This document shows positions 1 through 8,593 of a DNA stretch of 54,357 nucleotides, in pieces (the first letter of the stretch is position 1; every line of letters starts with the position of its first letter). Made by a program: the position numbers and the translations under genes. This DNA is from Halostagnicola sp. A-GB9-2 (lineage in GTDB: Archaea > Halobacteriota > Halobacteria > Halobacteriales > Natrialbaceae). The notes beneath the pieces were generated by a model. The model had not been told where the DNA came from and did not search any database. It saw only the letters and a program-made list of their open reading frames with translations. The stretch is from NCBI RefSeq assembly GCF_030068615.1, contig NZ_JASJOC010000018.1, positions 1 through 54,357 of the forward strand. Reading direction: 5' to 3'.

Positions 1-492
1 CGACACCGTTGAAATCGTCGTCCATCTCGTCGGCGTGGTCTCCGACTGAGTGGATCGAACTCTCTTCGATCGTTATCGTAAGGTCCTCGACGGTGTGCGT
101 TACATCGACGTCGTCGTACTCGGCATCATCGTCAGCCATTCCGACACCGTCGTCGTCAACGGGTGCGTCCATCATGTCGTCGTCATCGAAGACGACGTAG
201 ACGGTCGCCTCTTCGATCGTGACCGTCATCGAGTCATCCGTTACCGGATCGTCCTCGATCGGATCGTCGTCAGGTCCGTCATCGACGGGATCATCCTCCG
301 TGTCGTCTGCTACGCCGTTGTCTGTCGGCTCATCAGCTGTTTCGTCTTCCGGTTGGTCCGCCTCGATTTCATCGTCGGGTGCGTCCTCTTGCGTGACGGT
401 CTCGGATGGTGACGCTCCTGCCACCATCGCCCCGCTCGAGACCACGAGCATCAGCGCTGTTACCACGACGAGTAGTTGATTGCGTACGTTCA
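1..492 (-). CDS. Secreted acidic protein, truncated at the window edge
   Basis: An open frame reads leftward from an ATG at 492 and leaves the window after 164 codons, so the C-terminus is not seen. Residues 1-27 form a Sec-type signal peptide (short basic start MNVRNQ, then a Val/Leu/Ala core ending near AGA). Residues 30-88 are an Asp/Glu/Pro/Thr-rich linker with no predicted fold. Two similar hydrophobic segments follow, MTVTIEEATVYVV at about 89 and LTITIEESSIHSV at about 138, separated by another run of Asp; this suggests a repeated beta-strand unit. I do not recognise the family. It lies downstream of and on the same strand as the membrane-anchored winged-helix gene, and such pairs may be functionally linked, which is inference. 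Confidence 0.75.
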
Positions 493-637
493 TGTCTGTG
501 CCTGGAAGGCATTGAGAAATCGGTAGTTTGAGGCATAAACCGAAGCAACCTTTCCGGTGAGAAATTCGTCAATACGGGCAAACAAACCACTCAGCAGTCG
601 ACTCGGAACGAGAAAACGGGTATTTATTGTTGAAACA

Positions 638-1156
638 TCACGAATTGTTCGAGCTGTCGGTCGACTTCGACGCCGTTGGCTCGTGACCGGGGAGACAAAC
701 TAGATTCTCTCTACCGAGTCGGAGTTTGGTAATCTCTTCGTCGTCCTCGAGTTCAGCCAGAAGTCGGCTTACTTTTGCTTTCGACCATTCGACCGAGTTG
801 ACTATTTCCGACTGTTTCATGCGGCCGCCGTTTTCGTCGACAAGTTCGCAAACCTTCTCTCGGTCCGTTTTGAACTCTTGTCGTTCAGCGGGCGGCTTTC
901 CCGATCCCGTACTGTCGTTGTGCAACCGGTTTTTAATGAGAAGGGTTCCCCCGAGAGCGACGAGTACCACCATTGCGGCGGCCGCGACGAGTTGCGTACT
1001 CCACTCGAGTTGGAGGATCTGGACCGTGCCGCTGCCGACCTCGAGTTCGGGAATTTGCCATCCCAGCGCGATGAGAGAGGCTGCTGTGGAAACTGGGGCA
1101 TCAGTGGTCATTGCTGTGGCCAGGGTCGATAATCGTTCACCGTCGATACCTTCCAC
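638..1156 (-). CDS. Membrane-anchored winged helix-turn-helix protein
   Basis: 172 residues. One transmembrane helix lies at about 53-74 (QLVAAAAMVVLVALGGTLLI). A flexible charged stretch (75-97) follows, then a C-terminal winged helix domain at about 98-157 (KVCELVDENGGRMKQSEIV, then WSKAKVSRLLAELEDDEEI as the recognition helix and wing). This architecture, a one-pass protein with a cytoplasmic wHTH, is common in haloarchaea and is thought to regulate transcription in response to an envelope signal; no target is known here. I keep the GTG start at 1156 because a TATA-like run (1176-1184) sits about 25 bases upstream, as expected for a leaderless message. The alternative is the ATG at 1111. 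The next gene downstream on the same strand encodes the secreted acidic protein. Confidence 0.8.
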   Translation of the reverse strand: MEGIDGERLSTLATAMTTDAPVSTAASLIALGWQIPELEVGSGTVQILQLEWSTQLVAAAAMVVLVALGGTLLIKNRLHNDSTGSGKPPAERQEFKTDREKVCELVDENGGRMKQSEIVNSVEWSKAKVSRLLAELEDDEEITKLRLGRENLVCLPGHEPTASKSTDSSNNS

Positions 1157-1175
1157 GTCATGGTGCTACAAAGTA

Positions 1176-1184
1176 TTTTTTATA
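1176..1184 (-). promoter_or_regulatory. TATA-like promoter element of the wHTH gene
   Basis: On the minus strand the sequence reads TTTATAAAAAATA. Its centre is about 25 bases from the GTG at 1156, the usual archaeal TATA-to-start distance. This supports GTG as both transcription and translation start. Confidence 0.5.
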
Positions 1185-1255
1185 AATCATATTCTGTTAT
1201 TGGGTTAGTTATATGTGATTGTGTAATTCTACGCGACTTCGGTAACCGACTTCTC

Positions 1256-1297
1256 GAGATATGCTGTTGTGTAGTCGAGATGTACTGTTGTGTAGCT
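1256..1297. repeat. Two-copy 21-bp tandem repeat
   Basis: Copy 1 is 1256-1276 and copy 2 is 1277-1297. They match at 17 of 21 positions and share the core CTGTTGTGTAG. The repeat lies 100-140 bases upstream of the wHTH start, so it could be a tandem protein-binding site, but two copies may also be chance slippage. Confidence 0.55.
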
Positions 1298-1547
1298 GTC
1301 TGCGCTCGAGTAGTCGCGCCATCCAGTTCGAGTGACGATATCGGTCCGAATAAACTGGGCTGGACGTTTGAGACTATTAGCGCAGGTTCACTGCGAATTT
1401 GAGTCGGTAATATCACACTCTGTTGGGTAGTCCAACTGCGTTACTGGTAGCGGCTGATCGATACTGCTTCTCCGGATTTACGCGGTCGAAATCGATTGTT
1501 GAATCGGCGTAGGGAGTGCGAACGGCCCCAGCCAGTGCCCGGTCCGG

Positions 1548-1925
1548 CTAGACGCCGGGAACACCGACGGCATCGAATCCCGTCACGCCCAGAATGGCGA
1601 GGACGTACAGGACGATTAGGACGGACGCCCACGCGATTATCGTGATCGCTGCTGCCTGAACCCATCCGCCGGGGTATCGTGCGTTGACCACGGCAAGGTA
1701 TGCAACGAGCACGAGCAACGGGCCGAGCAGGGGAATCCATCCAAAAAAGAACCCGACGACTCCCCAGACGATTGCTCCGAGCAACGCGGTGACGATCGCG
1801 TAGGTGTAGTCTTCCGTATCGACGATGACCCGTGCGCCGACGTATATTCCGACCGCCCCGATCAGGAGACTCACGATGAACACGATCAAGCTGTCGATCA
1901 TAGGAGACTGGAAGGCATCCGACAC
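1548..1925 (-). CDS. Small multi-pass membrane protein
   Basis: 125 residues, nearly all hydrophobic, with four likely transmembrane helices: about 10-30 (LIVFIVSLLIGAVGIYVG), 42-62 (YAIVTALLGAIVWGVVGFFF), 64-82 (PLLGPLLVLVAYLAVV) and 92-117 (AAAITIIAWASVLIVLYVLA). It resembles the uncharacterised small membrane proteins frequent in haloarchaea; I cannot name a function. The frame opens at GTG 1925, with an in-frame ATG at 1901 (MIDSLIVFIV) that would remove only the short N-terminal tail, so the exact start is uncertain. It stands alone between two intergenic regions. Confidence 0.75.
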   Translation of the reverse strand: MSDAFQSPMIDSLIVFIVSLLIGAVGIYVGARVIVDTEDYTYAIVTALLGAIVWGVVGFFFGWIPLLGPLLVLVAYLAVVNARYPGGWVQAAAITIIAWASVLIVLYVLAILGVTGFDAVGVPGV

Positions 1926-2168
1926 CGTTAGTTATCACTCACTTACAACGACTGGTATCGGGTTTAACACCGGAGTGGAGTTTTCTCCGTTGACTGTGGC
2001 GATCTTCCCTGAATCGAAATATCATTGTTCTTGCGGAACGAACGTCGTTCTTTATTGGGGGTACACCCGAAGGTATTCCCCTGCTAGCAATCCGTATTCT
2101 GTCACTATTTGACTCCGTGAACTAACGCGTTCGTTGTCATGCTCTTCTCACTGTCTCGAACAGTAACG

Positions 2169-2176
2169 ATATACGT
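2169..2176 (+). promoter_or_regulatory. TATA-like box before the crotonase gene
   Basis: GATATACGTATAC is centred about 26 bases before the ATG at 2198, the spacing of a leaderless haloarchaeal promoter. Confidence 0.5.
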
Positions 2177-2197
2177 ATACACGGCGATGCGAACGAT

Positions 2198-2992
2198 ATG
2201 CAACCGGATTTCGAGACGCTCGAAGTGACGTTCGAGACGGACACAGGGATCGGTCACGTTCTGCTGGATCGGCCGGACTCGCTCAATGCGCTGAGCGATC
2301 AATTACGCGAAGACCTCATCGGCGGACTGGAGTATCTCGAGTCGTTCAACGACGGTGCCGACGAAATTGTCCTTCGCGCCGTCGTCCTCGAAGGGGCGGG
2401 CGAAAATTTCTGCGCCGGTGCCGATATCAACGAGTTCAGTGAATCGACTCCCGGCCGGAGTTCCGAGCGAACACACTACGATGTCATCACGGATTTTCCG
2501 GTTCCGGTGATCGCGAAGATTCAGGGGTACTGTCTCGGGGGTGGACTCGAGACCGCTCTGGCCTGTGACGTTCGCATCGCTCACGAGGAGAGTCGATTTG
2601 CGTTCCCGGAAGTGGACCTCGGAATTATCCCCGGTGCGGGTGGTGTTCAGTACACGAGTCGGCTCGCAAATCCGGCGGCGGCGATGGAGTTGGCGATGAC
2701 CGGTGAGCACGTTTCGGCCTCGAAAGCGGCCGACCTCGGTATCGTCAATCGGACGTACGGCGACGACTTCGAGGACGAAACGCGAGCGTTTGCCGAAACC
2801 ATCGCGTCGAAACCGCCGCTTGCGGTCCAGGCGATCAAAGAGTCGGCGACGCTAGCTACCCAGACCGGTCTGCAGGAGGGCCGACGGTACGATCGCCAGC
2901 GGTTCGACTCACTCCTCGAGACCGAGGATCACGAAAAGGGAGCACGCGCCTTCGCGGACGATGAGTATGAACCGGAATTTACCGGCCGCTGA
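2198..2992 (+). CDS. Enoyl-CoA hydratase/isomerase family protein
   Basis: 264 residues, the full length of a crotonase-fold enzyme. The oxyanion-hole segments are present: GENFCAGADINEF at about 67 and IQGYCLGGGLETALACD at about 107. Both acidic residues that activate water in true hydratases are retained, in GGGLE (matching Glu144 of rat mitochondrial hydratase) and in PEVDLGIIPGAGG (matching Glu164). That favours hydration of a trans-2-enoyl-CoA, a step of fatty-acid or branched-chain amino-acid oxidation, over isomerase or dehalogenase roles. It is cytosolic and has no signal peptide. It is not in an operon with other beta-oxidation genes here: the next gene is convergent. The start fits the TATA-like box 26 bases upstream. 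Confidence 0.9.
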   Translation: MQPDFETLEVTFETDTGIGHVLLDRPDSLNALSDQLREDLIGGLEYLESFNDGADEIVLRAVVLEGAGENFCAGADINEFSESTPGRSSERTHYDVITDFPVPVIAKIQGYCLGGGLETALACDVRIAHEESRFAFPEVDLGIIPGAGGVQYTSRLANPAAAMELAMTGEHVSASKAADLGIVNRTYGDDFEDETRAFAETIASKPPLAVQAIKESATLATQTGLQEGRRYDRQRFDSLLETEDHEKGARAFADDEYEPEFTGR

Positions 2993-3040
2993 GGCGGGAA
3001 TCAACCACACCAGTCGAGAGGGAGTTCGAGTCGGCGGGCC

Positions 3041-4018
3041 TTATCCCCTCGAATCGATCGACGGGAGCTCGACTTCGTCGTCCACCGCGGATTCGATCGG
3101 TTCGGCAGTGCCGAGTGACTGAATCCCCGCCTCGAGAGAGATGCGCGGTTCGAACCCGAGTTGTTTGGACGCTTTCGAGATATCGGCCTGACTGTGGCGG
3201 ACGTCTCCCGCGCGCGGCGGTTCGTGGACGATCGTCGAGTTGCTGTCGGTGACCTCGCGAATAATCTCTGCGAGTTCGAGGATCGTCGCCGATTCCCCGG
3301 TACCGATATTGTACGCCTCCCCGGTTCGATCCGTCGTCGCGGCAAGGAGATTAGCGCGGACTACGTCGCTGACGTGGACGAAGTCTCGAGTCTGCTCACC
3401 GTCACCGTCGATCGTCAGCGGGTCGCCTTCTTGAGCTTGCTCGAGGAACGTCGAGATGACGCCGCTATAGGGTCCCTGTTGACGCGGTCCGTAAACGTTG
3501 AAGTACCGCAACGCGACCGCGGGAAGGTCGTAGAGTTCGTCGTACAACCGCGCGTACTGGTCGATTGCGAGTTTCTGAATGCCGTAGGGAGATGTCGGAT
3601 CCGGTGGCGTTCGTTCCGAAACGGGGAGTTCGTTCGGATGGCCGTATATCGCCGCGCTTGAGGCCAGAACCACCCGCGCGTCTTCCTGTCGGGCTTGCTC
3701 TAGAATAAGGACGGTCGAATCGAGGTTCGTCCGGTTGCTCGTCCTGGGGTCGTCGACGCTCTGGGTAACGCTCACGAGGGCGGCCTGGTGAAAGATGATG
3801 TCGACGCCGCGAGCGGCCTCCTGTAACGCGATCGGATCACCGATATCGCCCTCGATAGTCCGCACCTCGTCTGGGAGATTCCGTCGATGACCGGTCGAGA
3901 AGTCGTCGAGCACACGAACGTCGTTATGGGGGACCAGTGCGTCGGTGATGTGACTACCGATGAAACCCGCGCCACCGGTGACGAGGATCGTCTGATCGCG
4001 AATCGTTGGCGAGTTCAT
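3041..4018 (-). CDS. NAD-dependent nucleotide-sugar epimerase (UDP-glucose 4-epimerase-like)
   Basis: 325 residues, extended short-chain dehydrogenase/reductase family. The N-terminal Rossmann motif GGAGFIGSHI is at about 15-24. The catalytic Ser appears in ASSAAIYG and the Tyr/Lys pair in SPYGIQKLAIDQ (YxxxK). The C-terminal substrate-binding half contains FNVYGPRQQGPYSGVI and QTRDFVHVSDVV, typical of GalE-like enzymes that act on UDP- or dTDP-hexoses. The likely role is supplying nucleotide sugars for glycoconjugates such as S-layer glycans or exopolysaccharide, but the substrate cannot be fixed from sequence. It runs convergently to the crotonase gene and divergently from the dihydroorotase-like gene. 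Confidence 0.9.
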   Translation of the reverse strand: MNSPTIRDQTILVTGGAGFIGSHITDALVPHNDVRVLDDFSTGHRRNLPDEVRTIEGDIGDPIALQEAARGVDIIFHQAALVSVTQSVDDPRTSNRTNLDSTVLILEQARQEDARVVLASSAAIYGHPNELPVSERTPPDPTSPYGIQKLAIDQYARLYDELYDLPAVALRYFNVYGPRQQGPYSGVISTFLEQAQEGDPLTIDGDGEQTRDFVHVSDVVRANLLAATTDRTGEAYNIGTGESATILELAEIIREVTDSNSTIVHEPPRAGDVRHSQADISKASKQLGFEPRISLEAGIQSLGTAEPIESAVDDEVELPSIDSRG

Positions 4019-4205
4019 TGGCTCAACGGTGTATGTACTGTCCGTTTAGTATGCCAAACATACCGCGCGGTAACCCCGTCCTACCCGCAATTTCTGGAAT
4101 GTGTGCCCGTTTTCGACCGATCTTTGCGGCGGACTCGGACGCGGTTCATCGAATTTTCGTCCCTCAACAGAAGCTATATCCGCACCTGATCGAAACATGT
4201 ACGCA

Positions 4206-5576
4206 ATGACCGTCGATCTCGTGGTGGAAAACAGCACCGTCGTGACATCGACAGGCCGTGTCGCGGACGCCGGCGTCGCCGTGGATAACGGCACGATCGT
4301 CGCCGTCGGTCACAGTCGGTCGCTCCCCGAAGGCGATAACGTCCTCGACGCAGATGGCAACGTGTTAGTTCCGGGAATCGTCGATTGTCACATTCACAAC
4401 CGCGAACCGGGACTCGAGTACAAAGAAGACTGGGAGTCTGCGACCCGTTCCGCGGCGGCGGGCGGAGTGACGACGGTCGTCGGGATGCCCAATACGGATC
4501 CGATTATCGATCGACCGGAGCGACTCGAGCTAAAGTACGACCGCGGGGAGGCCTCCGCCTACGTTGATTTCCAAAGCTATGCCGTTATCACATCCGAAAA
4601 CCTCGACCGCATACCCGAGCTCGACGACGCTGGGGTACTCGGATACAAGATTTTCCTCGGATCGACAGTCGGCGACGTTCCGCCGCCGTCGGACGGTGAA
4701 GTACTTGAGGCGATGAAGCGGATCGCGGAGACGGGCAAACGACTCGGTTTCCACGAGGAAAACGACGAGATCATCGAGTACTACGAGCGGGAGTTCAAAG
4801 CGGCCGGAAAGAACGACCCGATCCATCACTCTCACTCCCGGCCGGTCGTCGCCGAACGCGAGGCGATCGAGCGAACGATTACTTTCGCCGAGGAGACCGG
4901 TGCGAAGATTCACATGTATCACGTTTCGTCGGGTACCGGTGTGCAAGCCGTGGCACGAGGGAAGGCCCGCGGCGTGGACGTAACCGCGGAGACGACGCCG
5001 CATTATCTCTGGTTTACCGAGGACGTTATGCACGAGAAGGGCAACGTCGCCAGAATCCAGCCACCGATCCGAGACGAGGGCGAACGACAGAAACTCTGGG
5101 ATATCGGTATGGACGGCGGAGCGATCGATTTCGTTGCGACCGACCACGCCCCCCACACCGACGAAGAGAAGATGGTCGACGATCCGTTCGGAAACACGTG
5201 GGACTCGATTTCCGGATTTGTCGGCCTCGAGACCGAAGTTCCGGCGATGCTCACCTTCGTCGACGAGGGGCGGCTGACCCTCGAGGAGTGGGTTCATCGC
5301 CATTCGACGCGCCCGGCTCAGGTCTGGGGGATGTACCCACAGAAAGGGTCGCTTCAGGTCGGTACCGACGCCGACTTTACGGTCGTCGATCCGGGACACG
5401 AGTGGACGCTCGATGACCGGAACGCGCTACACTCGAAATCACGCGTAACACCGTTTGAGGGCGAAACGTTCACCGGAAAGCCGGTGTCGACGGTCGTCCG
5501 CGGAGCGGTGGTCTACGATGACGGCATCGTCGGAGAACCTGGGTACGGAACTCGAGTCGACGTTGACGGGACATAG
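4206..5576 (+). CDS. Dihydroorotase-like cyclic amidohydrolase
   Basis: 456 residues, amidohydrolase superfamily (dihydroorotase / allantoinase / hydantoinase branch). Metal ligands are visible: the HxH motif in DCHIHNREPG, the candidate carboxylated Lys in GYKIFLGS, His in FHEENDE and in HMYHVSSGTG, the ETTPHYLWF segment, and the catalytic Asp in ATDHAPHTDEEK. The protein would open or close a cyclic amide such as dihydroorotate, and it most resembles class I dihydroorotase; allantoinase or hydantoinase activity cannot be excluded. I chose ATG 4206 because a TATA-like box at 4172-4179 lies about 30 bases upstream; ATG 4197 is also possible. No other pyrimidine gene is nearby. It is divergent from the epimerase gene. 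Confidence 0.85.
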   Translation: MTVDLVVENSTVVTSTGRVADAGVAVDNGTIVAVGHSRSLPEGDNVLDADGNVLVPGIVDCHIHNREPGLEYKEDWESATRSAAAGGVTTVVGMPNTDPIIDRPERLELKYDRGEASAYVDFQSYAVITSENLDRIPELDDAGVLGYKIFLGSTVGDVPPPSDGEVLEAMKRIAETGKRLGFHEENDEIIEYYEREFKAAGKNDPIHHSHSRPVVAEREAIERTITFAEETGAKIHMYHVSSGTGVQAVARGKARGVDVTAETTPHYLWFTEDVMHEKGNVARIQPPIRDEGERQKLWDIGMDGGAIDFVATDHAPHTDEEKMVDDPFGNTWDSISGFVGLETEVPAMLTFVDEGRLTLEEWVHRHSTRPAQVWGMYPQKGSLQVGTDADFTVVDPGHEWTLDDRNALHSKSRVTPFEGETFTGKPVSTVVRGAVVYDDGIVGEPGYGTRVDVDGT

Positions 5577-6594
5577 CTTCCCAGTCGGTAATTCTCGGAC
5601 CAACCACGTTCGGACTGCACAGAGAGTGATTATTGGGCCGCTCGACTGTTTCTGGCTGCCCCAACAGAGATATATTTGATATAATGCACCTATTAGCTCT
5701 TATTTGATGTTTACTTATCTCTTGAACCGGTACATTATTTGGCAATTGAGCGACTTGTATACAGTGTGCTCACCTCCTTGTGTCACACGCCACATCCCTT
5801 GCCGAAGTAATAGATGTAATTTACCTCGAGCATAACACGAGTCATCATCAGACTGGTCTATATCTATATGGGTTGATACATAGAGCGTAATTTATTTGTC
5901 TGTGAAGTATTTCGAACCCATATAGATCAAATAGGTTATAGTAACTCAGTGATTGGTTCACGAGGTGGTACAACTGAACTCACCTTTTACAATTACCTGT
6001 CAACAGGGTATTGTTGTCTATTACAACCATATGAGTGTAATAACTCCCGTTCGGCTCATAACGATTTTGTGCGGGAAAATAAATCGAATTCGCCTCTTCG
6101 ATCAGCGCTCGCACAATCTGGACGGACGAGTCTAGTTGCTCGGTTCGTGTGGCCATCCCAGTTGCCGTCGCCTGGTGCTCAACCGATCGGGACCGTCTGT
6201 AACCGTTTACTATTTGGAAACATCTGAAATCGTACTCGGATCCGTTGGTACGCGAATTCTTTTCGCTGGTTTACGGGCGAGTGCGCGATTATCTCTCGAA
6301 ATCCCCGCGATTTTGATTACAGGCATAGGCTTGTAATTGTAACGTTTCGACCTCACTTGCCTCCCGCACAGCGGGACACCACTCGCGGAAAAATCGTACG
6401 TTTCCCATTAGTAAACGACTGGCGAACGTCGTCTCATCCGTCCAGTGATGAACCGAGAACAGAGGCTGGTGAAGCCGAATCACCTAAATTGGGTGACTTC
6501 TCTCGAGACGGTATCCCCGTTTCCGTCCTTTCGATACCATCGTCCTATCACTCCCATCACAAGAACTATTACTGACGTTGCCGATGCGTGTCAC
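5577..6594. other. 1-kb AT-rich intergenic region
   Basis: No gene can be supported. Positions 5650-6060 are markedly AT-rich compared with the flanks and contain a spaced 13-bp inverted repeat (5862-5927). Open frames on both strands between 5949 and 6575 lack recognisable motifs and the acidic composition of the real proteins here. The promoter of the TIM-barrel gene must lie near the right end. The AT-richness may mark a degraded insertion or a horizontally acquired segment. Confidence 0.6.
5862..5927. repeat. Spaced 13-bp perfect inverted repeat
   Basis: ATCTATATGGGTT at 5862-5874 is answered by its exact reverse complement AACCCATATAGAT at 5915-5927, with a 40-base AT-rich interval. I see no target-site duplication outside the arms. 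It could be a regulatory site, a cruciform, or terminal repeats of a very small decayed element. Confidence 0.6.
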
Positions 6595-7332
6595 ATGGCA
6601 CAGACTGCGATTCAACTCTATTCGCTTCGCGAACTCGAGGAACCGCTTCCCGACGTACTGAACGAAATCGACGAGACGTCGTTCGACGGCGTCGAGTTTG
6701 CACATCGGATCCGTGACGCGGACGGAACGGAAGTTGCTCGAGCCCTCGAACGGACAGGACTCACTCCGGCTTCGGCCCACGTCGACCTCGAGTCCCTGGA
6801 GGACGATGTCTCGTCGACGGTCGAGTTCTACGACCGCCTCGGATGTGACACGTTCGTCGTCCCGTATCTCGACGAGTCCCACTTCGAGTCGCTCGAGGCA
6901 GTCGAATCGACGGCGAACCGGCTGTCAGCCGTCGCGAGCGACCTCGCGGAGCGCGGAGTCGACCTTCACTATCATAACCACGAACACGAGTTCGTCCCCT
7001 GTGGCGAACGGACTGCGATGGTCGAACTGCTCGAGCGAACAGGCGACGTCGTCGGGTTCGAACTCGATCTGGGCTGGGCGAACGTGGGCGGCGTCGATCC
7101 GGTTGCGTTCCTCGAGCGATACGAGGAACGGATCTCGCTCGTTCACCTCGCGGACGCCGAGACTGATTCGGGTTCGCCGACGGAACTCGGCGAAGGCGAC
7201 CTCGATCTCGAGGGGTGTTTCGAGGCCGTTGAGCGCGCGAACGTCGAGTGGTGCATTTACGAACACGATCGGCCGACTGATCCACGTCGATCGCTCTCCC
7301 ACGGCGCTGAGACGCTCGATCGGCTTCGTTGA
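6595..7332 (+). CDS. Sugar phosphate isomerase/epimerase-type TIM barrel protein
   Basis: 245 residues, xylose-isomerase-like TIM barrel (AP endonuclease family 2 fold). It begins MAQTAIQLYSLRE. Predicted metal/substrate residues lie in DGVEFAH (about 38), YHNHEHEF (about 124), FELDLGWANVGGVDP (about 153), SLVHLAD (about 180) and CIYEHDRP (about 220). The family includes isomerases, epimerases and keto-sugar lyases acting on free or phosphorylated sugars and on inositols; the substrate is unknown. It is the first of four closely spaced plus-strand genes, with 68 bases to the next. A Tat-exported homologue with the same motifs is at 51677-52669. An upstream in-frame ATG at 6445 exists, but the family's usual N-terminus begins at 6595. 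Confidence 0.88.
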   Translation: MAQTAIQLYSLRELEEPLPDVLNEIDETSFDGVEFAHRIRDADGTEVARALERTGLTPASAHVDLESLEDDVSSTVEFYDRLGCDTFVVPYLDESHFESLEAVESTANRLSAVASDLAERGVDLHYHNHEHEFVPCGERTAMVELLERTGDVVGFELDLGWANVGGVDPVAFLERYEERISLVHLADAETDSGSPTELGEGDLDLEGCFEAVERANVEWCIYEHDRPTDPRRSLSHGAETLDRLR

Positions 7333-7400
7333 CCGAACGGAACACCGTATGGGAAAACACTAAGCGGCTGTACTGTGATTGTTCGAGCCGTGATCGTCCT

Positions 7401-8504
7401 ATGAGAGAGTATACTGTCGCAATCGTCGGGACGGGACCCGATCCGGCGACGCCAACGGTCGACGGATTCGCGATGGGGTATCGTCACGCGGAAGCGTATC
7501 AAAACAGCGATCGGTGCGAGATCGTCGCCTGTGCGGACATCGTTCCGGAAAATGCCGATGCGTTCGCGACGGAGTTCGACGTTCCGACCGCTCGAGTCTA
7601 CGAGGACTATCGAGAGCTACTCCGAGAGGTCGAACCCGATATCGTGAGCGTAACGGTTCCTCCGCAGATTCACGAGGACATCGTCGTGGACTGTGCGCGG
7701 AGCGACGTGGTCGAAGCGATTCACTGCGAGAAACCGATGGCCCACACGTGGGCGAGCGCCTGCCGAATGGTACGGGAGTGTTCGCGTCGCGAGGTGCAAC
7801 TGACGTTCAATCGACAGCGGCGATTCGGTCGCGTCTTCACGGAAGCAGACCGACTCGTCGAGGAGGGAACGATCGGAGAACTCCGACGAATCGAAATCGG
7901 GTGGGGAGACTTTTACGATACGGGGGCACACACGATCGATCTGGCCGGGATGTTCACCGACGATTGCTCTCCGGAATGGGTCATCGCTCAACTGGATTAC
8001 CGCGACGAAGATGTCCGCTTTGGAGCGCATCAGGAGAATCAGATGTGGGCCCAGTGGCGCTATTCGAACGGCGTCCACGGCATTCTCTCGACCGGGGCCG
8101 GCGATGGGATGCTCGAGTCGGCGTTCGTCCTCCGCGGAACCGACGGAGCCGTCCGCATCGACGTCGAGGACGGGCCGATGGTCGCACTCGACCGAAACGG
8201 AACGCGGGAATCGATCGACGTCGGCGAGGAAACTATACACGCCTCCGGTCTCGAGGAGGATCGGTTCGGCTCACTCTTTCACGACCGAGTCGTCGATCAC
8301 CTGCTCGAGTGTCTCGACACCGGCGAGGAACCCGCGATTAGCGGACAAGTCGGTCTCAACACGGCGGAGATTCTGTTCGCCGGATACGAATCGGTTCGCA
8401 AGCGCGGGCGCGTTGACCTTCCGCTGTTGATCGACGACAACCCGCTCGAGTCCATGGTTTCATCGGGCGAACTGACGCCCGAACCGCAGTCCGAGGACGA
8501 CTGA
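7401..8504 (+). CDS. Gfo/Idh/MocA family oxidoreductase
   Basis: 367 residues. The N-terminal NAD(P)-binding Rossmann fold starts MREYTVAIVGTGPDP; the glycine-rich loop is about ten residues longer than usual, with FAMGYRHAEAY completing it. The family signature EKP is at about 110 (CEKPMAHTW). The catalytic-region motif DTGAHTIDLAG is at about 174, where His and Asp match the conserved active-site pair. Members oxidise or reduce hydroxyls of sugars, sugar acids or inositols, often giving 3-keto sugars. The upstream TIM-barrel gene and the downstream second Gfo/Idh gene suggest a joint pathway. No TATA box is apparent, consistent with cotranscription from 6595. ATG 7401 is preferred over the upstream frame opening at 7329 because that overlaps the previous gene. 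Confidence 0.9.
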   Translation: MREYTVAIVGTGPDPATPTVDGFAMGYRHAEAYQNSDRCEIVACADIVPENADAFATEFDVPTARVYEDYRELLREVEPDIVSVTVPPQIHEDIVVDCARSDVVEAIHCEKPMAHTWASACRMVRECSRREVQLTFNRQRRFGRVFTEADRLVEEGTIGELRRIEIGWGDFYDTGAHTIDLAGMFTDDCSPEWVIAQLDYRDEDVRFGAHQENQMWAQWRYSNGVHGILSTGAGDGMLESAFVLRGTDGAVRIDVEDGPMVALDRNGTRESIDVGEETIHASGLEEDRFGSLFHDRVVDHLLECLDTGEEPAISGQVGLNTAEILFAGYESVRKRGRVDLPLLIDDNPLESMVSSGELTPEPQSEDD

Positions 8505-8593
8505 GGAGGGTCGAAGGTTCCACTGAAGAGCCGATTAGTGACCGCCGACGGCCGAGACGCAACTTTATTTCCCTCGATGCGAACAGGGTAGTT

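Larger units (their letters stand above)
1157..1547. other. Intergenic region with a promoter and a short tandem repeat
   Basis: No convincing gene. The left part carries the promoter of the wHTH gene. A two-copy 21-base tandem repeat lies at 1256-1297 (listed separately). The reading frames here use codons unlike the neighbours and hit no recognisable protein. Confidence 0.6.
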
